From the NCBI GenBank assembly GCA_019409045.1, contig DXVG01000078.1:1-7728 (forward strand): 7,728 nucleotides of DNA, given 5' to 3'. Under the pieces are notes generated by a model that saw only the letters and a list, made by a program, of their open reading frames with translations, was not told where the DNA came from and did no database searches. Both the position numbers and the translations under genes were made by a program. This document shows, one piece after another, positions 1 to 6,013 of the stretch. Source of the stretch: Clostridiales bacterium. GTDB taxonomy: Bacteria > Bacillota > Clostridia > Christensenellales > Aristaeellaceae. How positions within the stretch are numbered: position 1 is the stretch's first letter; each line of letters begins with the position of its first letter.

Positions 1-1256
1 GTCTTAAACAGCGCGTATACAGGATTGGCCTCGTCGGGGTATCCCACGTTCACGCTCATGGTCTCCAGCTTGCGGATGGCCATTTCGCGGGTCTGCTCGC
101 TGAGCCAGTCGTTGTCGGCGAGCCGCTCCTTGTAGACCTCCACGAACGCCTCCACCATGGTCCGCACGTCGTCGCGGGCCTCCTCGCCGAAGTAGGTCCT
201 GCCGTAGTAGATACCCACGACCTCGCTGAACGTGTCGGTCGTAAGGTTATAGGCCGCCTCCTCGGGGGGTACGGGCTCGGCGATTCCCGAAATCGCGCGG
301 CCGAACGCGCCCGCCTCCACGCGGAAATCCATGTCGAGATAGACCGCCAGGGCATTGACCGTGTTTACGATCATCCAGTCCTTCATCTCGGAAAAAGTCT
401 CCTCGCAGATCACCTCGTCCAGCGCGGCAAAGTACTCCGGCTCGGTGAGTATGACGGTCTCGGGGACCTCGTCCATCAGGACCTCCAGCCCGGCCGCGAG
501 GTCGAGGACCTCCACCTGCGCGTCCAGCTCCGCGAGGGACACGGGGTTGTAGCTGGCGGTGACGTCGCTGCACTCCTCCGCGGTGAGGGCATAGGCCGCG
601 ATGCGCTCGTCAAAGGCCAGCGCCCCGGACGCGATCTTATGCGCCTCCTCCTCGGTCTTGCCCGCCATCACCAGCAGGTTGACCGACATCTCTTTGAAGA
701 GGTCCTGCATCGCGGCGCATGTGGCGTCGTCCAGATAGTAGTCCTTCACGGAGAAGAACAGGCCGGGATGGGCCATATACAGCGCGTTGACGGACGCATC
801 GCCCATGTCCGCCATGCCGCCTAGGCCGAGGGGCACGGGCAGCGCCTCCGCGATCAGCTTCGGCCATTCGCTCCGAAACGCCTCCAGGCTCTCGATGCTC
901 TCGATCCGCTCCAGATAGGGCATGAGCGGCTCCGCGCCCAGCGCGCCGCGCGTCTCACAGTCCGCCGCCAATCGGTAAAACTCGATAAAATCCGTCAGCT
1001 CCTCCGGCACGTCCTTCTCGCCGCTGAGCATGGTCTGAAAATCCGCCATCAGCGTTTCCTGCACATCGTCCGCAAGCTGCGAGAACGCATTCACCGTCGA
1101 GGCGTCGGAGTGGATTTCGGCCTCCGCCAGCCATTCGGCGTTTATCGCCTCGTAAAAGTCGTCCTTGAGGTCGGGGGCCTGCTCCGCCAGTGCCGCGGAG
1201 GCGAGCATGGCGAGCGCCAGCACGAGGCACGCGAACTTTCTGATTTGATACTTCAT
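1..1256 (-). CDS. Secreted M13-family (neprilysin/PepO-like) metallopeptidase, N-terminal 418 codons
   Basis: The open frame begins at the ATG at 1256-1254 and runs off the left edge without a stop. M13 enzymes are zinc endopeptidases of about 630-700 residues that cleave peptides. Residues 1-24 form a signal peptide: a basic N-terminus (K2, R6, K7), a hydrophobic core and a type I cleavage site (ALA before EQ), with no lipobox. The mature part matches the M13 N-terminal domain: DDFYEAINAEWL at 32-43, CETRGALGAEPL near 100-111, NPVSLAELD at 237-245, YLDMDF at 306-311, and a block from YYGRTYFGEEAR (350-361) through DWLSEQTR to VGYPDE (404-409). The HExxH and ExxxD zinc-binding and catalytic motifs of the family lie in the C-terminal domain, outside the window, so activity cannot be judged. 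A GAAGGAG site 10 bases upstream supports the start. The gene has its own promoter and is separated from the mre operon. I am confident of the family; the substrate is unknown. Confidence 0.88.
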   Translation of the reverse strand, partial: MKYQIRKFACLVLALAMLASAALAEQAPDLKDDFYEAINAEWLAEAEIHSDASTVNAFSQLADDVQETLMADFQTMLSGEKDVPEELTDFIEFYRLAADCETRGALGAEPLMPYLERIESIESLEAFRSEWPKLIAEALPVPLGLGGMADMGDASVNALYMAHPGLFFSVKDYYLDDATCAAMQDLFKEMSVNLLVMAGKTEEEAHKIASGALAFDERIAAYALTAEECSDVTASYNPVSLAELDAQVEVLDLAAGLEVLMDEVPETVILTEPEYFAALDEVICEETFSEMKDWMIVNTVNALAVYLDMDFRVEAGAFGRAISGIAEPVPPEEAAYNLTTDTFSEVVGIYYGRTYFGEEARDDVRTMVEAFVEVYKERLADNDWLSEQTREMAIRKLETMSVNVGYPDEANPVYALFK

Positions 1257-1275
1257 TCGGATTTTTCTCCTTCTC

Positions 1276-1296
1276 CTGCCCGCATGCCGCGGGCAG
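1276..1296 (-). promoter_or_regulatory. Leader hairpin abutting the ribosome binding site of the M13 gene
   Basis: In the short 5' leader, CTGCCCGC and GCGGGCAG form a perfect 8-bp stem around a 5-base loop. The 3' arm ends in CAG and runs directly into GAGAAGGAG, the Shine-Dalgarno region (about 1267-1275) of the peptidase gene at 1256. The predicted start of transcription is near 1300-1302, so the hairpin would sit almost at the 5' end of the message. It could stabilise the 5' end or influence ribosome access. The structure is directly visible; any regulatory role is inference. Confidence 0.45.
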
Positions 1297-1308
1297 CGTT
1301 GCGCCTAC

Positions 1309-1337
1309 ATTATAGTCGCTTCGCGCGTATGCGTCAA
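1309..1337 (-). promoter_or_regulatory. Sigma-A-type promoter for the M13 peptidase gene
   Basis: On the minus strand the -35 box is TTGACG (1337-1332) and the -10 box is a perfect TATAAT (1314-1309), separated by exactly 17 bases. This is one mismatch from the housekeeping consensus. Transcription would begin near 1300-1302 and give a leader of about 45 bases before the ATG at 1256. The site lies in non-coding DNA in the right orientation for the downstream gene, so that gene probably has its own transcription rather than depending on read-through from rodA. I saw no clear operator, apart from a chance-level GCCGCGGC palindrome at 1348-1355. Confidence 0.85.
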
Positions 1338-1601
1338 GTTTCTGCACGCCGCGGCTCCATGTCGCGCGGTCATCATTGGAAATCCGGTCGGACTCGGGCG
1401 CTCTCTCCTGAACCGGCGCGGCATTCTCCTCGCCAATGCCCGGAAACCAATATGGACAGGGCCGCCTCGGAGGCCTTTGCGCTGGACATTGGCCTTGGCC
1501 GCAGTTGGCAGGCGAGGCTGATACAACAGGCAAAAACTGCTTCCGCGTTCCTGTCTTATTGGAAGTGGTCTTTGTGTTTTCGAGCTTTGTCGGCGAATCT
1601 G
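1338..1601. other. Intergenic stretch without a recognisable gene
   Basis: This stretch lies between the inverted repeat after rodA and the promoter of the M13 gene. I see no tRNA, no transposon end and no convincing small gene. It contains a weak imperfect terminator-like element on the minus strand: a 5-bp CTTCC/GGAAG stem with a 16-base loop, then CAGTTTTTG, across 1532-1565. It also has several GGCC-containing short inverted repeats around 1460-1502, close to what GC-rich sequence gives by chance. A 39-codon frame at 1305-1424 is considered and rejected elsewhere. Confidence 0.6.
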
Positions 1602-1634
1602 AATCGCCCCGGAACGAAGCGTTCCGGGGCGATT
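1602..1634 (-). terminator. Perfect 15-bp inverted repeat after rodA, probable operon 3' end
   Basis: AATCGCCCCGGAACG (1602-1616) and its exact complement (1620-1634) flank a 3-base loop, 11 bases beyond the rodA stop codon. The position and the very stable GC-rich stem fit a terminator or mRNA 3'-end stabiliser for the mre operon. Against a textbook intrinsic terminator, the minus-strand transcript continues with CAGATTCG after the stem and has only two U residues at its base. The better T run (TTTT, 1633-1636) is on the plus strand, where no gene ends. Termination may therefore be incomplete, or helped by Rho or by the weak element at 1532-1565. Confidence 0.6.
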
Positions 1635-1645
1635 TTGGGGGCGGT

Positions 1646-2881
1646 CTACAGCCGCAGCTCGCGGCTGGTAATGGCGCGGTTTTTGGCCTCGCGGCTTCTG
1701 GAGCGCATCACGACGTTCATCACAAGCCCTATGCCCAGCATGTTGGTGATCATGTTCGAGCCGCCGTAGCTCATAAAGGGCAGAGGAATGCCCGTGACGG
1801 GCAACAGGCCCACGACCATGCAGATGTTCTCTACGATGTGGAACAGCAGCATCGCCGCCACGCCGACGATGAGGTAGGAGCCATAGCTGTCCTGCACGCG
1901 CACGGCGAGGTAGAACAGCCGCCCGAGCAGCAGAAGGTAGAGCGCCATCAGCACGCACGCGCCGACGATGCCGAAGCTCTCGCAGCACACGGCGAAGATG
2001 AAGTCCGTGTGGTCGTCGGAGATGTAGCCAAGCGAGGCGTAGCTGCCGGGCGAGACGATGCCCTGGCCCCACAGGCCGCCGCGGCCGATGGCGATGCCCG
2101 CGTTGATGACCTGGCGCGCCTCGTCGGGGTAGCTCTCCGGGTCGAGCCATATGAGTATGCGCATCAGGCGGAAGCTGTCGGTGGCGTTCATGAACGTCCA
2201 CACAGGGATAATCAGCAGCACCAAGCACGCCAGCACGCCCAGGATCAGCTTATAGTTCGTGCCGGAGACGAACACCATGATCGCAAACACCGCCAGGTAC
2301 ACAAGCGCCGTGCCCACGTCCGGCTGCGCGATGATCAGAAGCAGCGGGATCGCCATGTAGATCACCAGCGGGATCAGGTCGCGCACATGCGAGATCGGGC
2401 GCACGCGCACGGCAAACGCCTTGGCAAAGGCGATGATCATGGCGATCTTGCCCACCTCCGAGGGCTGGAAGGTGCGCTCGGAGCTGGAGCCCCAGGTGAA
2501 GAACGCGGTCATGCCGCCGCGCCCGGCCTCCATGCCCAGAACGACCACCAGGAGCACGATGTTGACGACGTAAAACGTATTGGCGTAGTGGCCGTACAGG
2601 TCGTAGCCGAAGTAGATGACGGCCATCATCGCAATGATCCCCGCGCCCAGCCACATCAGCTGCAATCGCGCGTAGTTGGTCGGCTGGGTGGCGAGCATCT
2701 CCATGATGGTGGAGGGCTTTTCGGTGACGGAGGTGGTGGTTGCGGAAAAGATGCACACCACGCCGAACAGCGCGATTGCCAGCACGTTCAAAAACAGGGG
2801 CCAGTCAAAGTAGCGCATCAGGCTCCGCTCGAACCGGTTCATGCGCAGCTGCTTTGCCAGCGCCGCGAATTTTTCCCGCAT
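1646..2881 (-). CDS. rodA: RodA, SEDS-family peptidoglycan glycosyltransferase of the elongasome
   Basis: This 411-residue polytopic membrane protein polymerises lipid II into glycan strands during lateral wall growth, in partnership with the PBP2 encoded just upstream. SEDS signatures are clear: ERTFQPSEVGKI at 135-146, QPDVGTALVYLAVF at 186-199, HTDFIF at 291-296 (D293 aligns with the aspartate considered essential for glycosyltransferase activity), and GIPLPFMSYGGS at 364-375. About ten hydrophobic segments are visible, the first near 27-47. A basic cytoplasmic N-terminus of about 25 residues precedes it. The loop before QPSE reads GGMTAFFTWGSSSERTF rather than the more usual GARRWI-type stretch. 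The ATG at 2881 has AAGGAG 10 bases upstream and follows the PBP2 stop by 18 bases, so the two are co-transcribed. FtsW is the alternative within the family, but the neighbouring mreBCD and PBP2 genes point to RodA. Confidence 0.95.
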   Translation of the reverse strand: MREKFAALAKQLRMNRFERSLMRYFDWPLFLNVLAIALFGVVCIFSATTTSVTEKPSTIMEMLATQPTNYARLQLMWLGAGIIAMMAVIYFGYDLYGHYANTFYVVNIVLLVVVLGMEAGRGGMTAFFTWGSSSERTFQPSEVGKIAMIIAFAKAFAVRVRPISHVRDLIPLVIYMAIPLLLIIAQPDVGTALVYLAVFAIMVFVSGTNYKLILGVLACLVLLIIPVWTFMNATDSFRLMRILIWLDPESYPDEARQVINAGIAIGRGGLWGQGIVSPGSYASLGYISDDHTDFIFAVCCESFGIVGACVLMALYLLLLGRLFYLAVRVQDSYGSYLIVGVAAMLLFHIVENICMVVGLLPVTGIPLPFMSYGGSNMITNMLGIGLVMNVVMRSRSREAKNRAITSRELRL

Positions 2882-2899
2882 GTGCCAAGCTCTCCTTCG

Positions 2900-5428
2900 T
2901 CAGTTTGCTACCGAGAATTCGCCGACCATTTCCACGGATTCATAGGTGCTGTAGTTGTCCAGATAGTAGGTGATGGTCTCGATCGCCGCCCGCGCGGAGC
3001 GCGCGCCCGCGTATCCGTTCTGTATGTAGACCACCACGGCGATCTTCGGGTCCTCCGCCGGCGCGTAGCACACCAGCCAGGAGTTGTTTTCGATGTCGAT
3101 CTCCGTTCTTTGCGAGGTGCCCGTCTTTGCGGCGATGGGATACTTGGAGTCCTGGAACTGCTCGGCGGCGGTGCCGTCGTTCTCGACCGAGGTCACGTTC
3201 TCCATGCCCTGCTGGATCAGCTCGAAGTACAGCGGGTCGGTTTCGATCTGGTTGGCGATGACCGGCTCCTTGTCGAGCACCACCTCGCCGTCCGGGGCGA
3301 TGATCTTGTCGATGATCTGCGCGTCGTAGACCGTGCCGCCGTTGGCGATGGCCGACACATAGCGCGCCGCCGCGATGGGCGTGATCTGCGTGATGGACTG
3401 GCCGATGCCCGCCATGATGGTCTCGTTGGGCGTCCAGTACAGGTCGGAGATGTAGCTGGCCACGGTGTTTCCAAGGTAGTTGGAGGATATGTACTGCACC
3501 GGCAGGTTCAGGTCGTAGACCAGTATCTCGCGGATGGGGGCGTTCCACTCGGAGCGGTTGTCGTAGCTCACGGCGATGTCCATCAGCTTTTTGACAACCT
3601 CGTCGATGCGCTCGTCGTCGTACTCGATGTTGCGGTCCTCGCCGATGCGCTCGATCAGGGAGCGCAGCGCGTTTGCCACGACCGTGGGCTTGCTGGTCAT
3701 CTGCTCGCTGATGGGCAGATCCGGGTTGTACAGCGCCGTCTGGTTGCCGACAAAGCTGGTGGATTCGCCCGGGAGCTCTATGTTGGTCAGCGAGGTCAGG
3801 CCCAGCGCCGCCGCCCACTCGTTGATCGCGTCGATGCCCATCTCATAGCTGACGGTGTAGAAGAAGTAGTTGCAGGAGTTGGACAGGCCCTCCACCACGG
3901 TCTGGTTCTGGTGGTTTTCGGGATAGCTGGTCCAGCACTTGGCGGGGTTGGCGGTGTCGGTCTCGTAGAATGCGCCCATGTCGTCGATCTCGCGCGTGGG
4001 CGTGAGCACGCCCGTGGCCAGGCCCGCAAGCGCGGTACACAGCTTGAACGTCGAGCCCGGGGCGTCCTTTGCGCTGATGGCGCGGTCGAACAGAGGGTTG
4101 TTCTCGTCGTTGATGATCTGCGCCCACGCGCCCGCGTCCACGCTGCTGCCCTCGAAGATGGACAGGTCGTAGTCCGGCAGGCTGACATAGCCCAGCACGC
4201 GGCCGGAGTTGGGGTCCATGGCGATCATCGCGCCGGAGTCGGCGAGCTGCACCTCGTGGCCCATGTCCTCGTAGCGGGCCAGTTCGCTGGCGTTGTTGCG
4301 CTGCCAGCGCGAGCCGGCCATGGTGGAGCGCTGATCGGCGTTGATCTCGTTGATGACGGACTGAAGCGAGTTGCGCATCACGTCCTGCAGGTCGGAGTCG
4401 ATGGTCAGAACGATGGAGTTTCCGTCCACGGGCGCGGTGTAGGAGAGCTCGCGCACGATCTTTCCGCGCGTGTCGATCTCCACCACGCGCTCGCCCTGGC
4501 GGTAGGACACATAGGGGGAAAGCTGATCCTCCATGGACTTTTCAATGCCCGAGACGCCGACGATCGCGTCGTTGGGATAGCCCTTGGCGGTGTAGCTCTC
4601 GATGTCGCTCTCGGCGCTGATGCGGCCGACGTAGCCCACGGCGTGCGCGGCGGTGCGCCCCTGCGGGTAGACGCGCGTGGAGCTCTCCTCCGCGGACATG
4701 CCCAGAAGGTCCATCGAGCGCGCCTCGATCTCCGACACGGTCTCAAAGCCCGCGTCGTAGGCGATGGCGACGGGCCGGGAGTTGTAGTTGTTCATGCGCG
4801 AGGCCTGCCAGATGGCGAGTATCTTTACGATCATGTCCTCGTTGTTTTCGACGATCTCATCCTCGCTCAGGCGATTGGCCGTCTCCTCGCCATAGGTTTC
4901 GGCGATCTCCTCCCGGAGCACCTCCACGATGAAGTACTTCTCAAGCAGCGCGTCGAACAGCTCCTCCTCCGGCGTGGAGCTCAGGTAGAAGTTCGAGCGC
5001 CACTGGCTCTCGCGCGTCTCGTTCACGCTCTGGGAGGAAGAGCCTCCGTCAAAGCGCCACACGCCGTTCTCGTCCTTGCTCATCCAGAATTCCGTGATGG
5101 TGGACTTGCCGTTGGACTCGATCAGGCGGATCGTCTCGAGTATGGAGCGCGTATACGCCTGCCGGTACTCCGCCGAGCTCTGCGAGGGGTCGCGGTAGAA
5201 GGTGACGTTGTAACTCAGGCGGTCATAGGCCAGCGGCGTCATGTTGACGTCGTAGATGGTGCCGCGCATGCCATAGATGGACAGCGTCTTTGTCGAGCGC
5301 GAGCTCGCGCGCGCGGTGGAGGCGTCCTGATTGTCGATCATCATGTTGTTCAGGCGGAAAAACACCACGGTGAAGGCGATGACCAGCACCAGGCAGACCA
5401 TGAGGACGCGGTTTTTGTAGGGCTTCAA
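2900..5428 (-). CDS. mrdA: Penicillin-binding protein 2 (class B DD-transpeptidase), large form
   Basis: This 842-residue bitopic protein cross-links peptidoglycan made by RodA. Residues 1-8 are basic and cytoplasmic and about 9-26 form the membrane anchor. A dimerisation/pedestal domain follows, starting with RGTIYDVNMTPLA (55-67) and including GVSGIEKSMEDQL (291-303). The transpeptidase domain carries all three catalytic motifs: S459-T-F-K462 (active serine), S518-C-N520, and K768-T-G770. The protein is larger than E. coli PBP2 (about 630). Extra length lies in the N-terminal part (roughly 110-215) and in an acidic segment between SxN and KTG (roughly 575-645). The usual DRNG is DVNM here. 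The start is TTG at 5428, inside the end of mreD (4-base overlap TTGA), with GAGGTGA 8 bases upstream. The next methionine (residue 10) would remove the basic N-terminus. Overlap and spacing indicate translational coupling with mreD. Confidence 0.95.
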   Translation of the reverse strand: MKPYKNRVLMVCLVLVIAFTVVFFRLNNMMIDNQDASTARASSRSTKTLSIYGMRGTIYDVNMTPLAYDRLSYNVTFYRDPSQSSAEYRQAYTRSILETIRLIESNGKSTITEFWMSKDENGVWRFDGGSSSQSVNETRESQWRSNFYLSSTPEEELFDALLEKYFIVEVLREEIAETYGEETANRLSEDEIVENNEDMIVKILAIWQASRMNNYNSRPVAIAYDAGFETVSEIEARSMDLLGMSAEESSTRVYPQGRTAAHAVGYVGRISAESDIESYTAKGYPNDAIVGVSGIEKSMEDQLSPYVSYRQGERVVEIDTRGKIVRELSYTAPVDGNSIVLTIDSDLQDVMRNSLQSVINEINADQRSTMAGSRWQRNNASELARYEDMGHEVQLADSGAMIAMDPNSGRVLGYVSLPDYDLSIFEGSSVDAGAWAQIINDENNPLFDRAISAKDAPGSTFKLCTALAGLATGVLTPTREIDDMGAFYETDTANPAKCWTSYPENHQNQTVVEGLSNSCNYFFYTVSYEMGIDAINEWAAALGLTSLTNIELPGESTSFVGNQTALYNPDLPISEQMTSKPTVVANALRSLIERIGEDRNIEYDDERIDEVVKKLMDIAVSYDNRSEWNAPIREILVYDLNLPVQYISSNYLGNTVASYISDLYWTPNETIMAGIGQSITQITPIAAARYVSAIANGGTVYDAQIIDKIIAPDGEVVLDKEPVIANQIETDPLYFELIQQGMENVTSVENDGTAAEQFQDSKYPIAAKTGTSQRTEIDIENNSWLVCYAPAEDPKIAVVVYIQNGYAGARSARAAIETITYYLDNYSTYESVEMVGEFSVAN

Positions 5429-5973
5429 AAGGATCTCACCTCTCTTTTCGGGTGCGCGCGGCGATAGCGCGTGCCCCCGCCGAGTATGATGCGCGCCTGC
5501 AATACGCCCAGCGGCAGCGAGAGCGCCGTGGTCAGAAGCGTGCGGATGAGTATGTTGACAAAGTACACACCGGAGATCAGCGCAACGTTGAAGTACTGAT
5601 AGCCGAAGATCACGATCTCGCGCAGAAGCGTCATGCCCGCCACGGTGAGCCCGCGGCGCAGGTACACCCGCGCACTGGAGCGGCGCAGGCGCACCTTTTC
5701 CGGCTCATAGGCGATCACGCCCGCCAGAAAGCCGAGCGAGACGAAGATCACCGTGTGAAAGCCGAGCTGATAGCCCACCAGTATGTCCAGCAACAGGCCC
5801 GCGATTACGCCGTAGAGCATGCCGTGCATGCGGTCCATGTACATGGCGATGTTGAGCACCACAATGAACGTGAGCGACACCACATACGGCCCACCGATCA
5901 AAAACGGTATGACCGCCGTGTCCAGCATCAGCGCCAGCAGCGTCAGCAGCGCGGGCATGGTTCTTCTGCGCAT
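5425..5973 (-). CDS. mreD: MreD, rod-shape-determining integral membrane protein
   Basis: This 182-residue, strongly hydrophobic protein has five or six membrane segments (about 7-27, 30-46, 52-70, 74-91, then two between 108 and 163). It has short basic loops and a basic C-terminal tail (TRYRRAHPKREVR). The stretch GLLLDILVGYQLGFHTVIFVSLGFLAG (59-85) is typical of MreD, whose partner is MreC. MreD is a structural part of the elongasome and is thought to balance MreC activation of PBP2. The length is normal (about 160-180). The ATG at 5973 has GGGGAG 8 bases upstream and lies 40 bases after the mreC stop. Its TGA stop overlaps the TTG start of PBP2. Sequence identity alone is weak in this fast-evolving family, so the call rests on topology plus its place between mreC and PBP2. 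Confidence 0.92.
   Translation of the reverse strand: MRRRTMPALLTLLALMLDTAVIPFLIGGPYVVSLTFIVVLNIAMYMDRMHGMLYGVIAGLLLDILVGYQLGFHTVIFVSLGFLAGVIAYEPEKVRLRRSSARVYLRRGLTVAGMTLLREIVIFGYQYFNVALISGVYFVNILIRTLLTTALSLPLGVLQARIILGGGTRYRRAHPKREVRSF
5436..5442 (-). promoter_or_regulatory. Ribosome binding site that fixes the TTG start of PBP2
   Basis: GAGGTGA on the minus strand lies within the last codons of mreD, 8 bases before the TTG at 5428-5426. It is a strong match to the anti-Shine-Dalgarno sequence at optimal spacing. No ATG or GTG in the PBP2 frame competes at this distance, so the site decides the start and implies translational coupling between mreD and PBP2. Confidence 0.8.
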
Positions 5974-6013
5974 GATCTACTCTCCCCGGGCGTGTCGTTT
6001 CCTGTCGTTTGCC

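Noticed and set aside
1305..1424. 39-codon minus-strand frame (MPRRFRRERPSP...) upstream of the M13 gene
   Set aside because: Its GAGGAG is only one base from the ATG, it is Arg-rich as random GC-rich sequence tends to be, and it ends on top of the -10 box of the M13 promoter. No sign of selection is visible.
955..1533. Minus-strand frame of 192 codons across the intergenic region and the start of the M13 gene
   Set aside because: Over 955-1256 it is the wrong frame of the M13 coding sequence, which has a signal peptide, a ribosome site and family motifs. Upstream it crosses the promoter.
1532..1565. Terminator-like CTTCC/GGAAG stem followed by five T on the minus strand
   Set aside because: The stem is only 5 bp with a 16-base loop and three bases lie between stem and T run, too weak to call a terminator. 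It is kept as a possible helper to the 1602-1634 repeat.
1110..1769. Plus-strand frame of 219 codons spanning the intergenic region
   Set aside because: It overlaps the M13 start, the promoter, the inverted repeat and the end of rodA, and shows no domain-like pattern.
1436..5467. Very long plus-strand open frame (1343 codons) opposite rodA and PBP2
   Set aside because: Its product is rich in His, Arg, Val, Gly and Asp without recognisable domains. It lies exactly antisense to two fully conserved genes whose GC-rich codons suppress stops on the other strand. No promoter or convincing ribosome site precedes it.
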